A DNA stretch of 40,908 nucleotides from Pseudomonadota bacterium. Its GTDB lineage: Bacteria; Pseudomonadota; Alphaproteobacteria; Reyranellales; Reyranellaceae. Location of the stretch: assembly GCA_018242505.1 (NCBI GenBank), contig JAFEBU010000046.1, forward strand, positions 1 through 40,908, given 5' to 3'. Both the position numbers and the translations under genes were made by a program. Positions within the stretch are counted from its first letter, which is position 1. Each line of letters opens with the position of its first letter. Shown one piece after another: positions 8,697-15,872 of the stretch. The notes beneath the pieces are model-generated. The model had not been told where the DNA came from. It saw only the letters and a program-made list of their open reading frames with translations, and searched no databases.

Positions 8697-8802
8697 GACC
8701 AAGCCTTCCGGGCTCTACCCGAGGCCCGAGCGGGACGCAAGCCAGGACAGCTTGCAGCATCGATAGGGCGCTGTTAGCAAGTGCGCGCATAAAGGAGCAG
8801 GG

Positions 8803-9612
8803 ATGCCGAGTTGGGAGCAAATCGACGCCGTGCCAGGCTGGTTCTCGTTCCAGTCCTTCTGCGTGTGGCGCGCATTCCTGGAACACCAGGCCGATATCAC
8901 CGGCGACCTGTTCGAGATCGGGGTTTGGAAAGGTCGTTCGGCCTCCATGCTGGCGAGCTATCGCAAAGGTGACGAAAAGCTGTTCCTGTGCGATCGCCGG
9001 CTGGACGAGACGGTGATCGAGACCTCGATCCGCTCCGTCGGCACCGAACCAAAGAACTTGCAGCTCGTGGAAGCCTTCTCGATCGACCTGCCGGCGCGGC
9101 TCGATCTCCAGGCGATGTATCACAGCGTGCGCTGGTGCCATATCGACGGCGAGCACACCGGCACCGCCGTCTACCGCGAGCTCGAGCTCGCCAACCGGAT
9201 CGTGAGGCCCGACGGCATCCTGGTGATCGACGATTTCTTCTCGCCGCGCTACCCGGCCAACACCACCGAGGTGGTGCGCTACCTGGAGAAGAACCCGTTC
9301 CATTTCCGCCTGGTCATGGTCGGCTTCAACAAGGCCTATCTCTGCCGTCCCGAGAGCGTGCCGCGCTATATGGATTTCATGGCGAGCGGCATGACGCGCT
9401 CGATGCGCCGGTACGGCTGGAAGGCGACGATCTACAAGACCACCGGCCCGTGGGACATGGATGCCGTCGGCATGGACGAGTTCATCGACGCCGCCGGCTA
9501 CCAGGTCGGCCCCGACGACGACCCGCAGCACTGGCACCTGATCCGCCCGCGCCACGTCTGGTCGCCCTGGCGCCACGTCTCCCGGTTCGTGAAGCGCACG
9601 CTGGGACGCTGA
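8803..9612 (+). CDS. class I SAM-dependent methyltransferase (TylF/Methyltransf_24-like)
   Basis: The protein is 269 aa. The SAM-binding glycine motif is DLFEIGVWKGRSA (near residues 35-47), and an acidic motif HIDGEHT plus ILVIDDFF follow, as in macrocin-O-methyltransferase-like and cephalosporin-hydroxylase-like enzymes of sugars and small molecules. The ATG at 8803 follows AAAGGAG at a good distance. It is divergent from the tandem membrane-protein pair, with about 100 bp between starts. If those membrane proteins are glycosyltransferase-like, a sugar-methylating role would fit, but that is inference from position only. Confidence 0.85.
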   Translation: MPSWEQIDAVPGWFSFQSFCVWRAFLEHQADITGDLFEIGVWKGRSASMLASYRKGDEKLFLCDRRLDETVIETSIRSVGTEPKNLQLVEAFSIDLPARLDLQAMYHSVRWCHIDGEHTGTAVYRELELANRIVRPDGILVIDDFFSPRYPANTTEVVRYLEKNPFHFRLVMVGFNKAYLCRPESVPRYMDFMASGMTRSMRRYGWKATIYKTTGPWDMDAVGMDEFIDAAGYQVGPDDDPQHWHLIRPRHVWSPWRHVSRFVKRTLGR

Positions 9613-9723
9613 CCCGAAGGCCGCTCATGGGTGGGCGCGCGCCACTGCGCATGCAGTACCTGCGTGCTAATGGTGGCGCGGTCTTCGTTGGTCGGAGCCC
9701 AGACGCGCCGCGCGCTTCCGGCC

Positions 9724-9880
9724 CTAGCAGGCTGTTGAAAAGGTCGGGAACTGCGGCATCGTGCGCAGAAATCGAATCGAGATCGGCACGATCCTGACTC
9801 TGACTTGCGACCCTGGCGCTGCCTTTGAATCGATATTGCCTGGACGCATGGCTCAAAGCCCTTTTTCAACAGCCTGCTAG
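9724..9880. mobile_element. 157-bp MITE-like element with near-perfect terminal inverted repeats
   Basis: The left end CTAGCAGGCTGTTGAAAAGG (9724-9743) is matched in inverse orientation by 9860-9880, differing only by one extra A in the A-run. The interior codes for nothing recognisable, so this is a non-autonomous remnant or MITE of a transposon with GCAGGCTGTTGAAAA-type ends. Both ends carry CTAG, which may be part of the terminal repeat or a duplicated target. The right-hand CTAG supplies the stop codon of the dehydrogenase gene on the minus strand. The parent family was not determined. Confidence 0.8.
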
Positions 9881-10875
9881 CCCTTCGCGATCTTCATCTG
9901 CTCGTCGAGATCGTCGGCGATGAAGTGGCGCACGACCTCGTCGAGGTCGCGGTCGGTCTCGAAGCCCAGCCGGCGCGCGCGGGCCGAGTCGATGCCCTGG
10001 GGCCAGCCGTCGCAGATCTTCTGGATCGCGGGATCGTGTCGCCACACCACCTTGCCGACCTTGCGGTTGCCGGCGTGCTTGGCCACCGCCCGCTCCAGCT
10101 CCTTCGCCGTCACGTTGATGCCGTTCAGCAGGAGCGTGCGGCCAGGGCCGAAATCCTCGGCCGGCAGATCGTGCAGGCGCAGGAAGGCGTCGACCGTCTT
10201 GCGCGGGCTCAGCACCACCATGATCGTCTGCGGAGTCACCGGGCAGACGACGTCGACGCCGGTCAGCGGCTCGCGCACGACCGAGCTGGCCCAGGTCGAG
10301 GCGGCCTTGTTGGGCAGCCCCGTGCGCACGCAGATCGTCGGCAACCTCACGGCGGTACCGCGCAGAAAACCCTTGCGCGTGTAGTCGCGGATCAGGAACT
10401 CGCCGATCGACTTCTGCGAACCGTAGGAGGTTTGCGGCGTGAGCGGCGTATCGTCGGTCACGGCCGGCGGCAAATCGCCGCCATAGGCCGCCAGCGAGCT
10501 GGTGAAGACCACGCGCGGATTGGTGCCGAGCGCGCGGCAGGCCTCCAGAACGTTGCGTGTGCCGTCGAGGTTGACGCGGTAGCCGAGATCGAAATCGGCT
10601 TCGGCGCCGGCGCTCACCACTGCGGCAAAATGGAACACCGTCGAGGCCCCCTGGACGATCGACTGGGCGGTAGCGGAATTGGCGATGTCGCCGGCGAGCG
10701 TCTTGACCCGCGGGTCGTCGAGCCCGGGCCCGCTTGCCTTGCCGACGTCGAACAGCAGGAGCTCGCTGACCTCCTGCGGCCGGCCATCGGCATCGGCGAG
10801 CGTGCCCTGCTGGAGGATGCGTCGAGCCAGTTTCTTGCCGAGAAAGCCCGCGCCGCCGGTGATGACCACCTTCAT
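9877..10875 (-). CDS. DenD-like NAD-dependent SDR (D-erythronate dehydrogenase family)
   Basis: The 332-aa protein is an extended short-chain dehydrogenase. It has the N-terminal Rossmann motif TGGAGFLG (residues 6-13), the catalytic Ser126/Ser127 region, and YGSQK with Tyr151 and Lys155. Overall layout resembles D-erythronate dehydrogenase (DenD) and related epimerase/dehydratase proteins; the exact substrate is inferred. The ATG at 10875 is chosen because MKVVITGG is the canonical start and AGGACGG lies just upstream. The TAG stop comes from the CTAG of the adjacent MITE-like element, so the natural C terminus may have been altered by a few residues. It is divergent from the antiporter gene, 61 bp away. 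Confidence 0.82.
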   Translation of the reverse strand: MKVVITGGAGFLGKKLARRILQQGTLADADGRPQEVSELLLFDVGKASGPGLDDPRVKTLAGDIANSATAQSIVQGASTVFHFAAVVSAGAEADFDLGYRVNLDGTRNVLEACRALGTNPRVVFTSSLAAYGGDLPPAVTDDTPLTPQTSYGSQKSIGEFLIRDYTRKGFLRGTAVRLPTICVRTGLPNKAASTWASSVVREPLTGVDVVCPVTPQTIMVVLSPRKTVDAFLRLHDLPAEDFGPGRTLLLNGINVTAKELERAVAKHAGNRKVGKVVWRHDPAIQKICDGWPQGIDSARARRLGFETDRDLDEVVRHFIADDLDEQMKIAKG

Positions 10876-10936
10876 GTCGTTCCGTCCTGTCGTTTCACAG
10901 TCGACGAAAGTGTGCACAGAACGGCCGGTGCCGTCT

Positions 10937-12745
10937 ATGTTGGCTGCAATGGCCGGATTGAACGAAGTCTACGCTTTCAAGGATGCGCTGATCGTGCTCG
11001 GCACGGCCGCGATCGTCGCACCCATCATGCCCCGTCTCAAGGTGAGCCCCGTGCTGGGTTATCTGGCCGTGGGCGCGCTTTTGGGGCCCTACGGGCTGGG
11101 CAGGCTTGCCGAGCGCTCGCAGCTTCTCGACTGGGTCACCGTCACCGGCGAGCAGCAGATCGACTTCCTCGGCGATCTCGGCATCGTCTTCCTGCTGTTC
11201 TTCATCGGCCTCGAACTGTCGCTGCGCCGCCTTATGACGCTGCGCCGGCTGGTGTTCGGCCTGGGCGGCCTGCAGATCGCGCTCTCCACGGCGGCGATCA
11301 GCCTGATCTTGCTGTGGCTCGGCCAGCCGCCGGCAGCCGCGCTGGTGGCCGGCGCCTGCCTCGCCCTGTCCTCCACCGCCATCGTGATGGAGCTGCTGTC
11401 GGGCCAGCGCCGCCTGATGTCGATGACCGGCCGCACCAGCTTCGCCATCCTGCTGGCGCAGGATCTCGCGGTGGTGCCGCTGCTGCTGTTGATCGGCGCG
11501 CTGGGCGGCCACGAGGGCAGCTCGGTCTGGAGCGGAATCGCGATCGCGCTCGGCGAGGCGGCGATGGCGATCGCCGCGATCGCCGTCGTCGGCCGGCTGG
11601 TCCTGCGGCCACTGTTCCGCCTCGCCGCCGGCAGCGAGAATCCGGAATTCTTCATGGCCGCGACGCTCCTGGTGACGGTGAGTTCGGGCGTGGTCGCGGC
11701 CGTCGCCGGCCTTTCGATGGGGCTTGGCGCCTTCATCGCCGGGCTCCTGCTGGCGGAGACCGAATACCGCCGCGCGGTGGAGGCCACGATCGATCCGTTC
11801 CGCGGCCTGCTGCTCGGCGTCTTCTTCTTCTCGGTCGGCATGCATATCAACCTCGGCATCCTGTGGAACCAGCCGCTGCTGGTCGCGGCCGGCGTCGTCG
11901 CCATGCTGCTGGTCAAGGTCGCGGTCCTTACCCCGCTCTGCCGACTGTGGGGCCTGTCCTGGGCGGCCGGCGCCGAGATCGGCATCCTGCTGGCGCCGGG
12001 CGGCGAGTTCGCCTTCATCGGCATCGGGCTTGCGGTCACACTCCACCTGATCGACGCCAACATCGCCGCCGGCATGCTCGCCGTCGTCTCGCTCACCATG
12101 GCGGTGCTGCCGCTGATCGGAATTGCCGGCCGGCATCTCTCGCGGCAGCTGGAAGCGGTGACTGCGGGCCCGACGCGGGCCGTGCTGCCGCCGGACGACC
12201 ACGTGCGGCGCGTGATCGTGGTGGGCCACGGCCGGGTGGGCCAGCTCGTCTGCGGCCTGCTCGACGAACATTCCATCCCCTATCTCGCCACCGACCGCGA
12301 TGCCGCGCTGGTCGAGCGCTGGCGGGCGCTCGGCCGGCCGATCTACTATGGCGACGCCAGCGATCCGCATTACCTGCGCCGGTGCGGCCTCGACGAGGCG
12401 GCGGGCGTGATCGTGACGCTGGATACCGCCGTCGTCGACAACGTGGTGCGCGCAGTGCGGGCGCGCCGGCCGGACGTGATGATCGTGGCGCGCGCCCACG
12501 ATGCACAGCATGCCCGCCACCTCTATACGCTGCGCGTCACCGACACCGTGCCCGAAACCATCGAGGCGAGCCTGCAGCTCGCCGAGTCGGCGCTGGTGGG
12601 GCTCGGCGTGCCGATGGGCTCGGTGATCGCCTCCATCCACGAGCGCCGCGAGCAGATCCGCAACGAGCTGCAGGCGGCCGCGGGTGGCCCGGCGTCGCTG
12701 CGGGCACAGCTCCGCCGCGCCCGGCGGGCACGAAGACAGCAGTGA
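10937..12745 (+). CDS. CPA2 cation:proton antiporter with RCK/TrkA-N domain (KefB/KefC/YbaL type)
   Basis: The 602-aa protein has about 12 membrane helices in its first 390 residues. They include the family stretches PVLGYLAVGALLGP, LGIVFLLFFIGLEL and LAQDLAVVPLLLL. A cytoplasmic NAD-binding TrkA-N domain follows, beginning VIVVGHGRVGQ and containing YYGDASDP. Such proteins exchange K+ or Na+ for H+ across the inner membrane. The ATG at 10937 or the one at 10949 could be the start; neither has a clear Shine-Dalgarno. The stop is seven bases before the next gene, so the two are probably co-transcribed. Whether it is glutathione-gated, as KefC is, cannot be told. Confidence 0.9.
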   Translation: MLAAMAGLNEVYAFKDALIVLGTAAIVAPIMPRLKVSPVLGYLAVGALLGPYGLGRLAERSQLLDWVTVTGEQQIDFLGDLGIVFLLFFIGLELSLRRLMTLRRLVFGLGGLQIALSTAAISLILLWLGQPPAAALVAGACLALSSTAIVMELLSGQRRLMSMTGRTSFAILLAQDLAVVPLLLLIGALGGHEGSSVWSGIAIALGEAAMAIAAIAVVGRLVLRPLFRLAAGSENPEFFMAATLLVTVSSGVVAAVAGLSMGLGAFIAGLLLAETEYRRAVEATIDPFRGLLLGVFFFSVGMHINLGILWNQPLLVAAGVVAMLLVKVAVLTPLCRLWGLSWAAGAEIGILLAPGGEFAFIGIGLAVTLHLIDANIAAGMLAVVSLTMAVLPLIGIAGRHLSRQLEAVTAGPTRAVLPPDDHVRRVIVVGHGRVGQLVCGLLDEHSIPYLATDRDAALVERWRALGRPIYYGDASDPHYLRRCGLDEAAGVIVTLDTAVVDNVVRAVRARRPDVMIVARAHDAQHARHLYTLRVTDTVPETIEASLQLAESALVGLGVPMGSVIASIHERREQIRNELQAAAGGPASLRAQLRRARRARRQQ

Positions 12746-12752
12746 GGAACGG

Positions 12753-13430
12753 GTGAGGATCATCAGCTGGAACTTGCTGCGACTCGAGGGAGCCGCCGTG
12801 CAGGACGTCGCGGCGCTGCTGGAGCGCGAGCGGCCCGACCTGCTGCTGATGCAGGAAGTGACCCAGCACATGGATCGGCTGCCCCTGCTGGTGCCCGGTC
12901 ACTATCATCGCCTGCCCTGGCCCGGCCGCATCCACGGCCTCGCCGCCTGGAGCCGGCACAATTTCGCGGCACCGCAGGTATTGCCCCTGCCGGCGTCCGC
13001 CCTGCCCGGCCGCCTGCCGCGCCGACGCACGCAGATCGTGAAGGTGGGCGACATCACCTTCGCCAACGTCCATCTCTCGCACGGCCAGCTCCTGAACCGC
13101 CGCCAGCTCCTGCGCATTGCCGCGACCCTGCGCGGCGGCCCTTCAGCCATCATCGGCGACTACAACGCGGTGGGACCGAGCCTGATTCCGGGCTTCAACG
13201 ACGTCGGCCCGCGCGAGCCCACGCATTTTGGCGGCGATGTCGTGCCCTTTCGCCTCGACCGCTGCCTGGTCCACGGCCTTGCCTGTACCTTCACGTCGAC
13301 ACTCGATTTCGGTCCGTCCGACCACAAGCCGATCGTGCTGGACCTGCAGGTCGCCGAGGCGCGCCTCCGCCGCCGGCCGATCCACCGCATGCGTCGCCGC
13401 CTCGTCAAGATCCGCGCCGCGCTGCGGTAA
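12753..13430 (+). CDS. endonuclease/exonuclease/phosphatase family protein
   Basis: The 225-aa protein has the whole set of motifs of the metal-dependent EEP (DNase I/sphingomyelinase) fold: ISWNLLRLE at the N terminus, LLMQEV with the metal-binding Glu35, NVHLSHGQ, IIGDYNAVG and a C-terminal SDHKPI. It could act on a nucleic acid, phospholipid or phosphoester; the substrate is not evident. No signal peptide is seen. The GTG at 12753 is chosen because GAGGAAC lies just before it and the reading matches the domain start. It follows the antiporter gene with a seven-base gap. The C-terminal tail is Arg-rich. Confidence 0.85.
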   Translation: MRIISWNLLRLEGAAVQDVAALLERERPDLLLMQEVTQHMDRLPLLVPGHYHRLPWPGRIHGLAAWSRHNFAAPQVLPLPASALPGRLPRRRTQIVKVGDITFANVHLSHGQLLNRRQLLRIAATLRGGPSAIIGDYNAVGPSLIPGFNDVGPREPTHFGGDVVPFRLDRCLVHGLACTFTSTLDFGPSDHKPIVLDLQVAEARLRRRPIHRMRRRLVKIRAALR

Positions 13431-13476
13431 CAGCGAATCGCCCCGGGCCGGGCCGTCCCGAACGCAGCGAAGGATC

Positions 13477-13749
13477 TTTCGCCTGACCAAGCCCAAGCCC
13501 CCCTGGACCAATGGTCAGGTCGAGCGGATGAACCGCACCCTCAAGGAAGCGACCGTCAAACGCTTCCACTACCAAACCCATGACGAGCTTCGAGCCCATC
13601 TCGCAGACTTCGTGACCGCCTACAACTTGGCCAGGCGGCTCAAGACCCTCAAGAGGCTCACACCTTGTTACATCTGCAAGACCCGGACGAAAGAGCCACA
13701 ACGATTCGCCCTCAATCCGCTCCACCAAATCCCGGGACTGAACATCTAG
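13477..13749 (+). pseudogene. IS481-type transposase, C-terminal remnant
   Basis: About 90 codons match the end of the IS481-family integrase-core transposase, starting RLTKPKPPWTNGQVERMN and ending LNPLHQIPGLNI. The catalytic Glu is probably the one in the GQVERMN block. The N-terminal helix-turn-helix and the two catalytic Asp positions are missing. There is also a one-codon loss in the usual TPYEYIC stretch, here TPCYIC. Just upstream, 13454-13478 resembles one arm of the intergenic repeat seen at 34835-34863. No inverted terminal repeats were identified. The remnant ends exactly at CTAG. Confidence 0.85.
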
Positions 13750-13922
13750 GGCCGCGAGAACTGCTTGGCGATCTTCACCGCGCACACGACAACAGGACAG
13801 CCAAGACCGATCCAGGCTGCAAAGTCGGCGCCGCCATCGGCCGCCAGCGCCGTGACCAATCCGCCGGCCGCCACGAGCCAGAGAGCGAGGGGTGCGCCGT
13901 AGATTTGCCGCAGGCTGTTCAT
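13746..13922 (-). CDS. small membrane protein, downstream of PepSY protein
   Basis: This is a 58-aa protein starting MNSLRQIYGAPLAL. It has two hydrophobic segments (about residues 10-27 and 31-48) separated by a short Asp-rich loop. Its ATG overlaps the stop codon of the PepSY gene (ATGA), which argues for translational coupling and against a chance frame. Small two-helix proteins of this kind often follow PepSY-type genes in iron-uptake loci; their role is not known to me. Its TAG stop is formed by the CTAG that also ends the transposase remnant on the other strand, so the original C terminus may have been changed. Confidence 0.7.
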   Translation of the reverse strand: MNSLRQIYGAPLALWLVAAGGLVTALAADGGADFAAWIGLGCPVVVCAVKIAKQFSRP

Positions 13923-15022
13923 GCTTCGGCAATGCCCGCGGAGGGAGACCGGCGCCTGGTCCACCAGAGATAGACGCCGTTCGCCAGGACGTAGATCGTG
14001 ATCAGATCGAGCAGCGCCCAGAGCACCTTGAGCGGCAAGCCCCCGTAGTCGCCGAAATGCAGCGGCTGGGCGAGCAGCGTCGCCTTCACGAAAGGCGGCA
14101 ACTCGAGACGGGCCGACACGTCGCCGGTGACAGCGTCGACAAACACCGGTGTGACCAGCCGCGAGGTCAAGGCCGTGTCGCCACGCAGGAAGACCGCGTA
14201 GTGGCGGTGCGTCGCCAGGATCGATCCGGGCATCGCGACGAAGGACGGCGTGAGTTCCGGGGCCGCGGCCCGTGCCGCAGCAACAGCCCTGTCGAGGGCA
14301 TGATGATCCGCGGGAAGCGGCATGTCTTCATACGGCCTGGCAAGAGGTCCCAGTTGCTGGAAGCGCCACAGCTCGATGACGAACGTTCCCCAGCTGTTGA
14401 TCATCCCCGTGACGCCGACGATGACCAGCCAGCCTGCTGTCGCGATGCCCAGCAGATTGTGCAGATCGAGCTGGGTCGTGCGCGCCGCCCGCCGCACCCG
14501 CACCGTTCCGAACGCCAGCGATCGCATGAACGGCGCGTAGACCACGACGCCGGAAACGATTGCCGCCAGGAGCAGGCAGGTGACGACGCCGAGCACGAGC
14601 GGGCCGAATGGCCCGAGGAAGAGCTGCCCGTGCAGGGTCCGTATGAATTCCATCGGCCCTCGCGGCGGAATGATCTGACCGTTCGCCCCGTCGGCGTAGA
14701 GATTGTGGTTCTCGTCCGGCGCGGCGGTGGGGGATCGCGCCATGGACAAGGTGACGATGCCCGGCTTGTCCTCCTCCCAGGCGACGAACTGCACCGCCTG
14801 CCCCGGCGCGGCCGCTTCCGCGGCCTGCACGATCTTCTCGATTGCGATCTGATGATGGTTCGTGGCCGTGGTGACCGGCTTGAATCCGGCAAGGCTGTCG
14901 ATCTCGGCGCGGAAGATCAGCGGCAGGCCGGTGACGCACAGGACGATCAGGACCAACGTCGAGACGAGGCTGCTCCAGCGATGGATGGCCAGCCAAATCC
15001 TGAGCGAGCGGGTTCCCATCAT
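13919..15022 (-). CDS. PepSY-associated membrane protein (PepSY_TM family)
   Basis: The 367-aa protein begins with a short basic tail and the helix pattern HRWSSLVSTLVLIVLCVTG. It has a long periplasmic PepSY-like part, three more helices (around FGPLVLGVVTCLLLAAIVSG, GIATAGWLVIVGVTG and a C-terminal one near YVLANGVYLWW) and conserved His residues near helix ends. Related proteins such as FoxB and PiuB act in the inner membrane on ferric siderophores, probably as reductases. The ATG at 15022 overlaps the stop of the methyltransferase gene (ATGA), and its own stop overlaps the next start in the same way. It belongs to the TonB-receptor operon. Confidence 0.88.
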   Translation of the reverse strand: MMGTRSLRIWLAIHRWSSLVSTLVLIVLCVTGLPLIFRAEIDSLAGFKPVTTATNHHQIAIEKIVQAAEAAAPGQAVQFVAWEEDKPGIVTLSMARSPTAAPDENHNLYADGANGQIIPPRGPMEFIRTLHGQLFLGPFGPLVLGVVTCLLLAAIVSGVVVYAPFMRSLAFGTVRVRRAARTTQLDLHNLLGIATAGWLVIVGVTGMINSWGTFVIELWRFQQLGPLARPYEDMPLPADHHALDRAVAAARAAAPELTPSFVAMPGSILATHRHYAVFLRGDTALTSRLVTPVFVDAVTGDVSARLELPPFVKATLLAQPLHFGDYGGLPLKVLWALLDLITIYVLANGVYLWWTRRRSPSAGIAEA

Positions 15023-15864
15023 GGTGCGGCGGGCCGCACGTAGCGAACGCAGGCATAGACCTCGCGCCCCGTGAGCAAGCGATGCACCCGGCCGAGCGTG
15101 GCCGCCAACAAACCGGATCGGGCGGTGATGTCCACATGCTCGGCGACGACCAGCTTGCCGTCGAGCGACTGCAGATCGGACGGGCGGCGAAGCGCCCAGC
15201 TGAAACGGGCCCTGGTCTTCTTCACCGACGGATGGCGACGCGAATTGCGGACCATCCAGGGACTGGCGTAGTCGAACGCCAGGGTGACGGCCGCCGCGCG
15301 GCGCTGGGCCGCGGCGGCAAGGCATCGAACGAACCGCTCCACCTCCGCTGGCCGGAGGTACATCAGGACGCCTTCGGCCACGAACAGCGCCGGCCTGTTG
15401 CGTGGCCAGGGCATGTCATCGATCCAGCCGGGATCGGCGAGATCGGCGATCAGGTCGGCGGCATGCGGCACCGGATCGAGCAGCTTCCGCCGCAGGGACA
15501 CGACCGGCGCGAGGTCGAGATCGATCCAGTCGACGGAAGGGAAATGTTCGATTCCGACGCGCGCGGCGCGGGAATCGAGGCCCGCCCCCAGGGCAACGCA
15601 AAGCGCGTCGCGGTGCGATGTGATGAACTCCCGGGCCACGCGATCGAACCAGCCCGCCCGGACGATGCTTCCCCGCATCGACGCCCTGTCGCCGGCAAAT
15701 CGCGACAGATCGACGGCGAGCCTGGCGACGACTTGCTCGGCGGCCGGGTCCCGGAAATGGAGGTCGGGATTGAGGCGTGGCGCCAGGGCGCGGGCAGCGA
15801 GCGGGATGAGCAGCGTTTCCGAGACGTCGCCCAGTTCCATGGTCGAGACGGCCGTCGACACCAC
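15019..15864 (-). CDS. class I SAM methyltransferase, leucine carboxyl methyltransferase (TcmP/PPM1) family
   Basis: The 281-aa protein is of the LCMT-like family that includes polyketide O-methyltransferases. Recognisable blocks are CVALGAGLDSRAARV (SAM site), DWIDLDLAPVVSLRRKLL and LFVAEGVLMYL. The GTG at 15864 is chosen because GAGG lies seven bases upstream; the ATG at 15840 has none. It starts eight bases after the TonB-receptor stop and overlaps the PepSY start, so it is embedded in the iron-uptake operon. A methyltransferase is not a standard part of ferric-siderophore uptake. It might modify a siderophore or an uptake component, but no target is visible. Confidence 0.85.
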   Translation of the reverse strand: MVSTAVSTMELGDVSETLLIPLAARALAPRLNPDLHFRDPAAEQVVARLAVDLSRFAGDRASMRGSIVRAGWFDRVAREFITSHRDALCVALGAGLDSRAARVGIEHFPSVDWIDLDLAPVVSLRRKLLDPVPHAADLIADLADPGWIDDMPWPRNRPALFVAEGVLMYLRPAEVERFVRCLAAAAQRRAAAVTLAFDYASPWMVRNSRRHPSVKKTRARFSWALRRPSDLQSLDGKLVVAEHVDITARSGLLAATLGRVHRLLTGREVYACVRYVRPAAP

Positions 15865-15872
15865 GGATCGCC

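Noticed and set aside
10895..12871. Very long open frames opposite or out of frame with the antiporter gene
   Set aside because: They are rich in Arg, His, Gln and Asp with no family resemblance, as expected for shadow frames in GC-rich DNA. The antiporter frame has clear domains.
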